DNA from: Microgenomates bacterium UTCPR1
Lineage (GTDB): Bacteria; Patescibacteriota; Microgenomatia; UBA1406; GWC2-37-13
Direction of reading: 5' to 3'
Length of the DNA: 32,567 nucleotides
Assembly (NCBI GenBank): GCA_002050095.1
Contig: MWSR01000078.1
Span: 1-32,567, forward strand
A program made the position numbers and the translations under genes. Of this stretch, positions 1 to 8,537 are shown in pieces. How positions within the stretch are numbered: the first letter of the stretch is position 1; every line of letters starts with the position of its first letter. The notes under the pieces are model-generated. The model was not told the origin of the DNA, ran no database searches, and saw only the letters and a list, made by a program, of their open reading frames with translations.

Positions 1-1054
1 GATCGTATGTCTACAACGTCAATCACGGAAAACAAGAAAGAGTCAGTAGGAGTCTATTGATGCACGCAAACAATCGGGAAGAAATTGATAAAGCCTATGC
101 AGGAGAGATAGTTGCTCTCGTTGGTCCTAAAGAGTCAAAGACCGGAGACACCCTTGCCGATCAAAATAATCCTATTATTCTTGAACAGATTAATTTTCCC
201 GAACCGGTCATTTCTCTGGTAATTGAGCATCAAAAACAAAAGCCGATCAAGAAAAACTTTCCTACAGTTTACAAAGATTAGCAGAAGAAGATCCGACCTT
301 TATCAACCATGAAACTGGTCAAACAATTATGGCCGGTATGGGAGAGCTTCATCTTGAGATACTGGTCGATAGGATGAAGAGAGAGATGGGTATGGACGTT
401 AGTGTCGGAAAACCTCAAGTGGCCTACAAAGAAACGATAAAGAAAACCGTCGAAGAAGTCGAGGCAAAATACATAAAACAGACCGGTGGCCATGGTCAGT
501 ACGGTCACTGTGTCATCAAACTTGAGCCCCTTGGTCGAGGAGAAGGATTTAAATTTGTCAATAAAATTAAAGGAGGGACAATCCCTTCGGAGTTTATTCC
601 ATCGGTTGAAAAAGGTGTCATTGAAGCGATGGAGAAAGGCGTCCTTCTTGGCTATCCGATGACCGATCTTCAAGTCACCCTTTTTGATGGAAGCTATCAC
701 GATGTCGACTCTTCGGATATTGCCTTTAAAATCGCCGGCAGTATGGCTCTTCAAGATGGAGCAAAAAAGGCGGGGCTAACGATTCTTGAGCCGATAATGA
801 AGCTCGAAGTTACCGTTCCCGAAGATTTTATGGGTGTTGCTATTGGTGATATTTCGGCAAAAAGAGGGAAGATTTTGGGCACCGAGAAAAGAGCCAGAGC
901 CGTTGTCATAAAAAGTACCGTGCCTTTGGCCGAAATGTCCGGATACGCAACGGTATTAAGATCTCTCACCGAAGGCCGTGGTATCTTCTATATGGAGCCC
1001 TCCCACTACGAAGAAGTGCCTCAAAATATCGTCAACTCCATGATACAAAAGTAA
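1..1054 (+). CDS. fusA: Elongation factor G, C-terminal part, frameshifted and cut by the window edge
   Basis: EF-G is the GTPase that moves tRNA and mRNA through the ribosome. Only the C-terminal part is present. An open frame runs in from the window edge (position 3 onward; residues [22 protein letters not shown], then [24 protein letters not shown]) and stops at 281. The family sequence continues in the -1 frame (KADQEKL, then [28 protein letters not shown], domain III) through domain IV ([13 protein letters not shown]) and domain V to TAA at 1052-1054. The break is at about 228-233. Removing two bases there restores [11 protein letters not shown], the usual EF-G sequence. Everything else is well conserved, so a sequencing or assembly error is likelier than a dead gene. 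Identity is very sure; whether the gene is intact in the cell is open. Confidence 0.93.
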
Positions 1055-1125
1055 TATTTTTATATTAATAGAAAAAATAGAAATATTATTCGGGGTCTAA
1101 TTCCCGAACCCTTGAAATTTGTTAA

Positions 1126-1145
1126 GTGATTAATCACGTGATTAA
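1126..1145. repeat. Overlapping palindromes upstream of the lexA-like promoter
   Basis: GTGATTAATCAC (1126-1137) and TTAATCACGTGATTAA (1130-1145) are both perfect palindromes and share bases, giving three alternating GTGATTAA half-sites. They end 8 bp before the -35 box of the LexA-like gene. The spacing suits a regulator site or an upstream promoter element; the binding protein is unknown. A separate small inverted repeat, TTCGGG/CCCGAA, lies at 1089-1108 between fusA and this site and has no T-tract. Confidence 0.5.
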
Positions 1146-1153
1146 AATAACTC

Positions 1154-1183
1154 TTGACAGTGAACAAATGTTTACTATATAAT
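1154..1183 (+). promoter_or_regulatory. Promoter of the lexA-like gene (leaderless)
   Basis: A perfect -35 TTGACA (1154-1159) and a perfect -10 TATAAT (1178-1183) are separated by 18 bp. The ATG follows after only 7 nt, so transcription should start at or next to the start codon. No ribosome-binding site is present. Confidence 0.85.
1159..1176. promoter_or_regulatory. Probable LexA operator (SOS box) between -35 and -10
   Basis: AGTGAACAAATGTTTACT is an 18-bp near-palindrome whose 8-base arms differ at one pair. It contains GAAC-N4-GTTT, one base from the GAAC-N4-GTTC core of the Gram-positive LexA/DinR box. It fills the spacer between -35 and -10 of the lexA-like gene, where bound repressor would block RNA polymerase, so the natural reading is autoregulation. 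I found no second good match upstream of other genes here. Confidence 0.7.
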
Positions 1184-1190
1184 CGGTAGT

Positions 1191-1760
1191 ATGGCTAATA
1201 CTAGATTAGAAATATTAAAAAAGTACTATAAGAAAAATCGGAGGCTTCCTTCCTACTCTGAAATGTTGAAACTTTTTAACCTATCTTCAAAAAATTCCGT
1301 ATTTAAAATTGTAAATAAATGGATTGATGAGAATTTTCTTAAAAAAATTAATGGGAAATTATCTCCGACCTCAAAATTTTTTGCTCTCCCCCTTCTTGGC
1401 AATATTAAAGCCGGCTTCCCTATTCTTGCCGAAGAAAATAAAAACTACTTAACCTTAGACGACTACCTGATTGAAGACCCTTCCACTTCATTTTTGCTTA
1501 AAGTATCCGGCGATTCGATGACCGGAGTCGGCATCTTTGAAGGTGACATCGTCATTGTAGAAAAGAAAAAGATCCCAACAATCGGAGACATCGTCCTTGC
1601 CCAAATTGACAGGGAGTGGACTCTCAAGATCTTTAAAAAAGACAGAAAAAAACACACTAACTATCTCGAAGCCGCCAACCCGAAATACCCGCCGCTATAC
1701 CCCCTCCAAGAACTACAAATTTATGGTGTGGTAAAAGCCGTCATCCGAAAGTTTAACTAA
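1191..1760 (+). CDS. lexA: LexA-type SOS repressor with S24 self-cleavage domain
   Basis: This is a transcriptional repressor that inactivates itself by autoproteolysis when RecA filaments form. The N-terminal ~60 residues look like the LexA winged-helix domain (YYKKNRRLPSYSEMLKLFNL, then an SVFKIVNKW helix). The C-terminal half is an S24 peptidase domain with an Ala74-Gly75 cleavage site, Ser109 in GDSM and Lys146 in TLKIF. The Ala-to-Ser and Ser-to-Lys distances (35 and 37) equal those of E. coli LexA. Length is 189 residues, against about 200 in the family. The start follows the -10 box by 7 nt. Its 3' end overlaps the convergent recF by 48 bp. UmuD is an alternative, but the DNA-binding half and the operator in its own promoter favour LexA. 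Confidence 0.88.
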   Translation: MANTRLEILKKYYKKNRRLPSYSEMLKLFNLSSKNSVFKIVNKWIDENFLKKINGKLSPTSKFFALPLLGNIKAGFPILAEENKNYLTLDDYLIEDPSTSFLLKVSGDSMTGVGIFEGDIVIVEKKKIPTIGDIVLAQIDREWTLKIFKKDRKKHTNYLEAANPKYPPLYPLQELQIYGVVKAVIRKFN

Positions 1761-2777
1761 ATTCTTTATTTTTGTTTCCGTCGTTGTGGTAACCGTCTGG
1801 TGCTTCTTAATTAATTCAAGAATAATCTTTTGATTTGTTTCATCCAACTCCGAAAATATATCATCAAGCAAAAGAATAGGTTTGATTTTTTTTAATTCAT
1901 AAAATTTTAGTTCATTGATTTTCAACCAAAATATTGCCAGCCTTTCCTCGCTTCTTGACCCAAACAGATCAACGTCTTTCTGTTCTTTATCGTTACCGTT
2001 GCCTACCAAGATCCTAAAATCATCTTTTTGAGGGCCAATCAATGTCCGTCTTAATATCCTTTCTTTCTCGATAACTTCTGCAAGTCTTTTGCCGTTAAAT
2101 TCGTTTTTCATATAGATAATCGAAAATTCCTTTGAATCAAGTTTCCGATTTGAGTTTAAAAAATCGACATACAGTTGTCTTTTATTAGTTATGTATCTTG
2201 CCTCTTTTTCAAGATAGTCGTTCCAAAAGACCAACTCGTCCTTCAAGCTAATCGACTCCACATGTTTCTCCAATACCTTATTTCGTTTTCTTAACGCGCT
2301 ATCATAATTGGTTAAGTGTTTTTTATATTCAAGATCATGTCGGGACAACTGATGATTAAAATAATCACGCCTTGCACTAGGCGGACCGGTTATCGTATAG
2401 ATCTGCTCGGGTGTAAACAAGACTACACCGGGAAAATCGGCTCTATATTTAGTATATTTTTGAGGTGTTTTGTCAATAAAAAATACTTTCTGCGTTAGGT
2501 CTTTCCTCCTGATAATTTTGATCTGGAAAGAATATTTTTCTTTTCCTTTAGAGAAATTTGCCACAGCTGAAAGCTCGTCTTTACCAAACGAGATCAACTC
2601 TTCCTCTTTCTCCTCTCGAAAACCAACCCCTGCAATTATAAGGTAAATTGATTCCAGGAGAGTTGTTTTTCCTCGTGAATTGTTACCGATTATCAAAGTT
2701 AAGTTAGGAGAAAAATCAAAAGACCGTCGTTCAAAATTCCTAAAATTACTAAGAATAATCTCTTTAAGAACCATCAT
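1713..2777 (-). CDS. recF: DNA replication and repair protein RecF
   Basis: RecF is an SMC/ABC-like ATPase that binds ssDNA-dsDNA junctions at gaps and, with RecO and RecR, loads RecA. Visible are the N-terminal LKEIILSNFRNF strand, Walker A GNNSRGKTT (residues 31-39), the RecF signature region GPPSARRDYFNHQLSR and Walker B LLLDDIFSELDE near the end. The 354-residue length is normal. The start overlaps the stop of the upstream kinase-methyltransferase gene by 4 bp, so translation is probably coupled. A second ATG one codon in (MVLKEI) is equally possible. The gene converges with the LexA-like gene, so an SOS repressor and a RecA loader sit side by side. Confidence 0.92.
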   Translation of the reverse strand: MMVLKEIILSNFRNFERRSFDFSPNLTLIIGNNSRGKTTLLESIYLIIAGVGFREEKEEELISFGKDELSAVANFSKGKEKYSFQIKIIRRKDLTQKVFFIDKTPQKYTKYRADFPGVVLFTPEQIYTITGPPSARRDYFNHQLSRHDLEYKKHLTNYDSALRKRNKVLEKHVESISLKDELVFWNDYLEKEARYITNKRQLYVDFLNSNRKLDSKEFSIIYMKNEFNGKRLAEVIEKERILRRTLIGPQKDDFRILVGNGNDKEQKDVDLFGSRSEERLAIFWLKINELKFYELKKIKPILLLDDIFSELDETNQKIILELIKKHQTVTTTTETKIKNLVKLSDDGFYHTINL

Positions 2778-4099
2778 TTCTTTTTAAATAAGTATCGGGT
2801 TTCGAAAAAAGATGGGAATAGGATTCTCTTTCTCACCCTGACCAATTCTTTAAACGAAGAAAATATACTGTTCCAATATTTAAGTGAAAAGTGAGATATA
2901 TTTGAATAGTCTTGTTTGTGTGTTAAGCTCAACCAAAAATTCTCTCGTGTATAGATTTTATGACTGATATATTTACTACTCACCCTTATAGACTCTTTTA
3001 TTACTTTCCTAATTTTAGATTGTTCTATATGATTAAATAAATCATAGCTCAATACGAGGTCAAAACTGTTATCGGCAAAAGGGATATTGGTAACATCGCC
3101 CAACTTTATGTATTGTTTTATTCCTTTATCGGCAAGCATTTTCGCCGACTCGGAAAAATCCAATCCGTAAGCTTCAACCTTAAAAAATCTCAACCATCCG
3201 ATTAATCCTCCCGTCCCACAGCCAAGATCAAGGCATTTCTTAGGAGCCAGTTCGGCGATAATTAATACCGCTCGAATAAAATTAACCAAATTATGAAACG
3301 CTCTTCCAAAAAATGAACCGGTCAAAGTTACCCGATGACCTCCTTTCTTACCCATATAATAATCTCTATCATAGAAGGTCGAATCGATCCGATACGGCGT
3401 CACTACCGTTCCGTCAAACGACTCTTTATCGATAATATTCTCAATATTTTTAAGATCTTTCCCATAAGTAATAATTACGGTCAATCCCAATTTTTTTGCC
3501 AATGGAGTTGCTACCGGATCAAAAGGAGAGTTGAAGCCGGGCGACCATTTATTCCCAATAATCTTTTCCATTTCTTCCCAGGTGATTTTCTTTATCAGTT
3601 GAGCGTCTTTAAACTTTTTCGGATCTTTATCATAGACGCCATTTATATTTGATAAATTTATCACCAACTGCGCCTTATAATCTCTTGCCAGGATGACGGC
3701 ATCGTAATCCGTCGACCAACCGGGTTTCCATCCGGCTCCAATCGCGACGGGCTCTTTCCAATTAAAAAGTTTTTTATCGTAGTTTGCGATTATACGGGGA
3801 TGAGCGATATCCTGAAAAATTGTTCTAAGTAAGTGGGCGTTAAATCGAGTTGCATGAATTCCTAACCAATCAAGATCTTCATCGTTAATGTTTCCAATTA
3901 CATTTCTGGCTGCTTCCTGATAGTGTCTGCAGATATTCCCTCCTCCGGCAATAAGCATAAATCTTTTTCCTTGAGCAACTTTTTTACGAATAAGCAAGTT
4001 CAGTTGAGAAAGAAATTCCGTATCAACTCCCGTATCGGGAGCAATTAAACTGCCTCCTACGGAGATGATTATTGGCAGCTCTTTGGTTTTGAAAAGCAT
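2774..4099 (-). CDS. pyrH: UMP kinase fused to a class I SAM-dependent methyltransferase
   Basis: Residues ~8-235 form an amino-acid-kinase domain of the UMP kinase type: ISVGGSL at the phosphate loop, LIAGGGNICR, DWLGIHATRFNAHLL, GAGWKPGWSTDYDAV and INLSNINGVYDKDP. It should convert UMP to UDP. Residues ~240-441 form a separate Rossmann methyltransferase domain: KCLDLGCGTGGLIGWL (motif I, ~288-303), an acidic residue in YGLDFSE, GDVTNIPFADNSFDLVLSYD, and no visible clue to substrate. PyrH is normally about 240 residues, so this protein carries a full extra domain. There is no stop or frame change at the join (~235-250). It heads an operon with recF. A TATAAT lies 13 nt before the ATG. Confidence 0.88.
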   Translation of the reverse strand: MLFKTKELPIIISVGGSLIAPDTGVDTEFLSQLNLLIRKKVAQGKRFMLIAGGGNICRHYQEAARNVIGNINDEDLDWLGIHATRFNAHLLRTIFQDIAHPRIIANYDKKLFNWKEPVAIGAGWKPGWSTDYDAVILARDYKAQLVINLSNINGVYDKDPKKFKDAQLIKKITWEEMEKIIGNKWSPGFNSPFDPVATPLAKKLGLTVIITYGKDLKNIENIIDKESFDGTVVTPYRIDSTFYDRDYYMGKKGGHRVTLTGSFFGRAFHNLVNFIRAVLIIAELAPKKCLDLGCGTGGLIGWLRFFKVEAYGLDFSESAKMLADKGIKQYIKLGDVTNIPFADNSFDLVLSYDLFNHIEQSKIRKVIKESIRVSSKYISHKIYTRENFWLSLTHKQDYSNISHFSLKYWNSIFSSFKELVRVRKRILFPSFFETRYLFKKK

Positions 4100-4112
4100 A
4101 AGAATCTAGTCA

Positions 4113-4118
4113 ATTATA
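4113..4118 (-). promoter_or_regulatory. -10 box of the UMP kinase fusion-recF operon
   Basis: TATAAT on the minus strand, 13 nt before the ATG at 4099 and directly after the stop codon of the pilin-like gene. The leader would be about six nt with no Shine-Dalgarno. Confidence 0.5.
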
Positions 4119-4460
4119 TCAGATTATTCCTGTCTGTAGTCCAAAAATCATCGCAATAATCCTGGTAATAAAAAAAGATAGCGCCAATAACACGAAGCCG
4201 ATTATCCCTGTTGTAATTTTTGCTTGCGCTCCTTTAATTTTTTCAGGATTTCCTTGCGACATCATAAACTCATAACCTCCCCAGATTAATACAAAAAGAA
4301 GTATTACCCCGGCTAAGGGAAAGATAAACTGGGTTATACTACTGACAATATCCCCTATTTTAGGATCGGAAATAATCTCGCCATTACTCCCTCTTATCTT
4401 CAACGGCCCTTCTATGGTCTGTCCGCCTAAATTAACCGATTGAGTTAGAAGATTTTTCAT
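4119..4460 (-). CDS. Small pilin-like membrane protein (T4SS-pilin family type)
   Basis: This short protein ends in two hydrophobic helices around the loop WGGYEFMMSQGNPEKIKGAQAKIT. That layout (TM, G-rich turn, SQGNPEKIKxAQxKIT, TM) is typical of the small T4SS-pilin/VirB2-like family that CPR genomes carry in many copies. I chose the ATG at 4460 (MKNLLTQSV), giving 113 residues; a TTG at 4496 would add 12. Either way the start lies inside the 3' end of clpC, which suggests coupling to clpC translation. Related copies are at 10770-11507, 26638-26934 and 26937-27311. Assembly into a filament or a pore is inferred from the family only. Confidence 0.75.
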   Translation of the reverse strand: MKNLLTQSVNLGGQTIEGPLKIRGSNGEIISDPKIGDIVSSITQFIFPLAGVILLFVLIWGGYEFMMSQGNPEKIKGAQAKITTGIIGFVLLALSFFITRIIAMIFGLQTGII

Positions 4461-7410
4461 TTTGTAATTGATTTGAACTTGATAATCCGGAGCCAATTTC
4501 CATACTTTTACCTTTGTCGAAGGTTGGAGTTTCTTTATTATCTACCCCATGAGAAGTCGCCTTCTTCCCACACTTTGGACAGATAACGGTTGAGTTTTTT
4601 ACAACCTCTTGTTCAAAAGCAAAATGACATCCGTTACACTCATACTTCTTTTTATCCAACTGTTTCAAAACCGTCTTCTCAATATTAAAAACAAGGTTCC
4701 CTCTCTCCAAGTGAGCCCGTATTACATCACCCATCTTGACCTTCCCCTCGATGATAAGATTTGATATCGGGTTTTCCACCAACTTCTGGATTGCCCTTTT
4801 TAGAGGTCTTGCCCCAAAAAGAGGATCAAATCCTTCTTGAACGACTCTCTCAACAACTTCATCGGTATAGAAAAAATCCATTTCCTGATCCTCCAGCAAC
4901 TTCGCTACCCCTTTCAGTTGAAGTTTAACGATCTGTGACATATGTTCATACTTCAAAGGCTCAAATACGGTAATCTCGTCAAAGCGATTAACCAACTCCG
5001 GCTTAAAAAACTTAAGTAGCTCGGCCAAAACTTTTTCTCGAATTATTCGAAAGCCGTTTGATCCTTGTCTATTCTTTGATTTAACTGTTTTTCCCTTCGG
5101 CAATCCATCTTTATCTTTATCCGATAGAGGTGCTTTTTCCTGTTTAACTATCTCCTCCTGAATTAGTTTTGTCCCGATATTTGAAGTACAGATAATCACC
5201 GTATTTTTAAAAGAGATCACGTGACCTTTATTATCGGTAAGCCTGCCGTCATCAAGTATCTGAAGAAGGATGTTAAAAATATCGGGGTGCGCTTTTTCAA
5301 TCTCGTCAAATAAAACAACCGAGTACGGTTTTCTTCTGACCGCCTCCGTTAGTTTCCCGCCCTCTTCGTATCCGACATAGCCCGGAGGGGCTCCAAGCAG
5401 CTTGGCAACCTCATGTTTCTCCATATATTCGGTCATATCAAACCTGATCATCAAGTCCTCACTACCAAACAAAACATCGGCCAGAGTCTTTGCCAGCTCC
5501 GTCTTACCGACACCCGTTGGACCAAGAAAAACAAAGCTACCTATCGGCCGTGTTGCCGATTTTAATCCCGCCCTGCCACGACGCACCGCCTGGGAGACAG
5601 ATGACACCGCCTCCTCCTGGTTAATCAATCTTTGGTGAATAATATCTTCAAGTTTTGATAACTTTTCAACTTCTGACGAGCTGATTTTTGCAACCGGGAT
5701 ACCGGTCCATCGGGAGACGATATCGCGAATAATATCAGGGGTCACACTGGTCGTTGTCTGACCTTTTTTTAAGTTATACTCTTCTTGTTTTATCTTCAAT
5801 TCATCCTGAATTTCGGCAATCTTCGATTTCAAGATTCTTGACTTTACCCTATCGACCTTTTTATCCGCTTCCTGCATCTCTTGAGAGAGCTCCTTCACTC
5901 TCGTATCCAGCGATTTTATCTCTTCCGGAAGCGAGATTAAAGGAAGGCGAACCGCCGATGCCGCTTCATCAATAAGATCTACCGCCTTGTCGGGCAGAAA
6001 TCTCCCACCAACATATCTTTTCGACAACCGAACGGCCGCCTCAACCACATCCGACGGGATTTTGACTCGATGAAAAGCTTCGTACTTATCCTTTATCGCT
6101 CCCAACATCTTTATTGCCGCCTCCTCCGTCGGCTCGGGCACAACAACCGGCTGAAAACGTCTCTCAAGCGCAGGATCTTTTTCGATATACTTTCGATATT
6201 CCGTCAGGGTCGTAGCCCCAATCAACTGGATCTCGCCCCTGGCCAAGGCAGGCTTTAAAAAGTTTGAGGCATCAAGCGTTCCGTCGCCCGAAGAACCCGC
6301 TCCGACGATATTATGGATTTCATCGATAAACAATATAATCGCTCCGCTTGAAAGCTTTACTTGTTCAATTAGATCTTTCATTCTCTCTTCAAACTCTCCT
6401 CTTCGCGATGCTCCCGCCAGAATACTCATTAGATCAAGTTGAAGAATTCTTTTATTCAACAGAGGTTCCGGCACTTCCTTTGAGACGATCTTTTGGGCAA
6501 GACCCTCGACAATGGCCGTCTTACCGACGCCCGCTTCACCGACCAACGAAGGATTATTTTTCGTTCTTCTTGACAGAATATGAATCACCCGCTCAACGAC
6601 CGTTGATCGTTCAACAACCGGATCAAGAAGGCCTTGGGAAGCTTTTGCGGTCAGATCGATTGTGTATTGCTCCAATGCCTGCCTCTTCTTTTCGGCATGC
6701 TTTTCCTCTTCGGTTAAACCTTCTTTCTTACCCGTAACTTTTTTGTTAAGAACATCTTTTTGGACGCCAAGCTTTGCAAGAATTCTGGCACCGGCACCCT
6801 CTCCTTCCTCAAACAAAGCCAAAAGAAGGTGCTCCGGAGCAATAAATTCAAAACCCAACCGACGGGCGACGGTTAATGCATTATCGACAATCCTTTTTAC
6901 TCTTGGAGAAATCTGAATCGGGCGATCAACCGTCCCTCTTTTAAAGATCTTCGTTAACTCGTCCTGGACCAGCTGCGGTTGAACTTTGATTTCGACCAAT
7001 AGACTATATATCTCGCTATCGGTGGTTAATCCGTAAAGCAGATGCTCGCTGTCAACAAAGTCGCCTTTAAGCTCCTTTGCTTTAACCTGCGCCGACATCA
7101 TCGCCCTATTTGAGCGTTGTGTCAGATGAGTCATCAAATCAAGGTTGTTATTCTGCGGCTTTGATCTTGTTTGGGTGTTATCAACAACGGATTGAGGCGG
7201 ATTATTTCCTTTTGGATTATTGCCGGGTGTTTGAGCTGGATCTTTGGTCACCTGTCCAGTGTTATTTTGTATATTACTTTGACCTTGTTGGCTCACGATA
7301 TCATTGCCCGCCAAACTCTGTGCAGGTGTTCCTGGCACAGCCGTTGCTACCTGATCATTTACACTTGTATTGGTAGCAGGTTTTTTTATAAAATCAAAAT
7401 AATCAGCCAT
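4432..7410 (-). CDS. clpC: ClpC/ClpA-type AAA+ unfoldase with C-terminal zinc ribbon
   Basis: This is an ATP-driven unfoldase that would thread proteins into ClpP. Order: Gln/Asn/Pro-rich disordered leader (residues 1-90), double Clp N-domain (~95-235), AAA1 with Walker A GEAGVGKT (291-298) and Walker B ILFIDE, a short coiled-coil middle region (~495-550) of ClpC rather than ClpB size, AAA2 with Walker A GPTGVGKT (630-637) and VVLFDE, and the D2-small domain. After the normal end it adds a four-cysteine ribbon (C925, C928, C944, C947) and a Ser/Asn-rich tail. At 752-784 a Lys/Asp-rich insertion leads into NGF, at the position of the ClpP-docking (I/L/V)GF loop, so ClpP binding is plausible. 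The ATG follows TATAAT by 6 nt. The ribbon may bind adaptors or substrates (inference). Confidence 0.93.
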   Translation of the reverse strand: MADYFDFIKKPATNTSVNDQVATAVPGTPAQSLAGNDIVSQQGQSNIQNNTGQVTKDPAQTPGNNPKGNNPPQSVVDNTQTRSKPQNNNLDLMTHLTQRSNRAMMSAQVKAKELKGDFVDSEHLLYGLTTDSEIYSLLVEIKVQPQLVQDELTKIFKRGTVDRPIQISPRVKRIVDNALTVARRLGFEFIAPEHLLLALFEEGEGAGARILAKLGVQKDVLNKKVTGKKEGLTEEEKHAEKKRQALEQYTIDLTAKASQGLLDPVVERSTVVERVIHILSRRTKNNPSLVGEAGVGKTAIVEGLAQKIVSKEVPEPLLNKRILQLDLMSILAGASRRGEFEERMKDLIEQVKLSSGAIILFIDEIHNIVGAGSSGDGTLDASNFLKPALARGEIQLIGATTLTEYRKYIEKDPALERRFQPVVVPEPTEEAAIKMLGAIKDKYEAFHRVKIPSDVVEAAVRLSKRYVGGRFLPDKAVDLIDEAASAVRLPLISLPEEIKSLDTRVKELSQEMQEADKKVDRVKSRILKSKIAEIQDELKIKQEEYNLKKGQTTTSVTPDIIRDIVSRWTGIPVAKISSSEVEKLSKLEDIIHQRLINQEEAVSSVSQAVRRGRAGLKSATRPIGSFVFLGPTGVGKTELAKTLADVLFGSEDLMIRFDMTEYMEKHEVAKLLGAPPGYVGYEEGGKLTEAVRRKPYSVVLFDEIEKAHPDIFNILLQILDDGRLTDNKGHVISFKNTVIICTSNIGTKLIQEEIVKQEKAPLSDKDKDGLPKGKTVKSKNRQGSNGFRIIREKVLAELLKFFKPELVNRFDEITVFEPLKYEHMSQIVKLQLKGVAKLLEDQEMDFFYTDEVVERVVQEGFDPLFGARPLKRAIQKLVENPISNLIIEGKVKMGDVIRAHLERGNLVFNIEKTVLKQLDKKKYECNGCHFAFEQEVVKNSTVICPKCGKKATSHGVDNKETPTFDKGKSMEIGSGLSSSNQLQNEKSSNSIG

Positions 7411-7416
7411 ATTTTT

Positions 7417-7446
7417 ATTATATGAAGAAAACGATTACTATTGCAA
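7417..7446 (-). promoter_or_regulatory. clpC promoter lying inside the start of the divergent gene
   Basis: Minus-strand -35 TTGCAA (7441-7446), an 18-bp spacer and -10 TATAAT (7417-7422), then 6 nt to the clpC ATG at 7410. The -10 overlaps the first base of the divergent gene's ATG at 7422. In the other direction TATTTT (7410-7415) lies 6 nt before 7422. The whole intergenic gap is 11 bp. Confidence 0.7.
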
Positions 7447-8531
7447 GTGTGATTCTGCTTTCTCTCCTCTTGCTAATCTTTCTATTAACAAGACCAAAAA
7501 ATCAGAGCCAAACCAACAAAATGCAGGTAGTCCTACCGACAACAGCTGCGTCTGATTTTAGAGTAAAAAAACAATCTGATCAAAACGATAGCAGTCAAGT
7601 TGACAATCTATCCGATGACCCTTCAATCAATCAAACACTTAGGGTAATTAACCCTTTTATTCCGTATGAAGACGACGATTTTAAGATAGAGTATTCTTCC
7701 GATGTCGATAAGATAGTCATCACCGAAAAAACACCTAAGGCGGCGGAAAAAGTCAGCCAATGGTTACAACAAAAAGAGATTTCCGATTCGATTAACCCTG
7801 GAGCCTTCGTCCTAAAAGATACCAACACCAATACCTATGTCACCCCCACCCCTCCGATAAAAGTTCTCACCGATCTTTTTGATATTTTCTTATTCACGGG
7901 ACAGGGTACCTCTCAATCAAATACACGTATAAATACAAATCCGACAATTATTCCGACAATTAGGTCGTCAAATAATCTAAAAAAAACCACAAAGATTACT
8001 AAAAATGGCGGCAATAATTCGTACGTTTACTATGCCCAATGCGACAGCCCTTATGCTTCGATTCCTATGGCGGAAGGCTGTACGGTTTGCAATACCGGTT
8101 GCGGTCCGACAACGGTTGCGATGATCGCTTCATCTTACATAGACAAAAGTTACGACCCGAAAAAAATTATCGATCTATATAAGGAAAAAGGGTATCTTCT
8201 TAGCTGCTCGGGGACAAGGTATGCCGACGCAAAAGCTATTCTTGAATCGTTGGGTCTCAAAACAACGGACTACATAACCTACGATCTGGAGAAGGCAGAC
8301 AAAGTCGCCGAGGATTTAAAAAAATACTACAAAGCCGGTTGGACTTTTATGGCGTTGGCAAACTTCAAAGACGAAGGTCCCGGTCATTTTTTCTGGATCA
8401 CGGAGATAGATGATAAAAACAATCTTTGGGCTTACGACGTCTACTATGGGAGATTCGAAGCTCCCCCCCTAAATGAGAACGGTCGTTATCCGTTTCCAAA
8501 GTACCGTGTTATCTTTGGAGTTAAAAAATAA
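7422..8531 (+). CDS. Membrane-anchored C39-like cysteine peptidase
   Basis: An N-terminal membrane helix (residues ~5-22) is followed by a low-complexity polar stretch, a small module at ~72-131 shared with the next gene, a second low-complexity linker, and a papain-like peptidase_C39_2-type domain at ~200-369. Candidate catalytic residues are C227 in GCGPTTVAM, H322 in GPGHFFWITE and D339 in AYDVYYG. C207, C220, C223 and C227 cluster before the active-site helix, so a disulfide or metal site is possible. The domain should face outside the cell. C39-family enzymes process exported peptides or cleave peptide bonds in the wall; the substrate here is unknown. It starts an operon with 8538-8981 and 9002-10750. 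Confidence 0.8.
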   Translation: MKKTITIASVILLSLLLLIFLLTRPKNQSQTNKMQVVLPTTAASDFRVKKQSDQNDSSQVDNLSDDPSINQTLRVINPFIPYEDDDFKIEYSSDVDKIVITEKTPKAAEKVSQWLQQKEISDSINPGAFVLKDTNTNTYVTPTPPIKVLTDLFDIFLFTGQGTSQSNTRINTNPTIIPTIRSSNNLKKTTKITKNGGNNSYVYYAQCDSPYASIPMAEGCTVCNTGCGPTTVAMIASSYIDKSYDPKKIIDLYKEKGYLLSCSGTRYADAKAILESLGLKTTDYITYDLEKADKVAEDLKKYYKAGWTFMALANFKDEGPGHFFWITEIDDKNNLWAYDVYYGRFEAPPLNENGRYPFPKYRVIFGVKK

Positions 8532-8537
8532 AAAAAT

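Noticed and set aside
228-245. Programmed -1 frameshift in EF-G
   Set aside because: The A-rich run allows a single-tRNA slip, but no tandem slippery heptamer or strong stimulator is seen, and EF-G is not known to be recoded. The two-base excess fits an error better.
278-754. Minus-strand open frame of 158 codons
   Set aside because: It lies fully opposite the conserved EF-G sequence and has no family features; a shadow frame.
5402-7425. Several plus-strand frames of 60-129 codons opposite clpC
   Set aside because: All are antisense to conserved ClpC domains and lack promoters or recognisable motifs.
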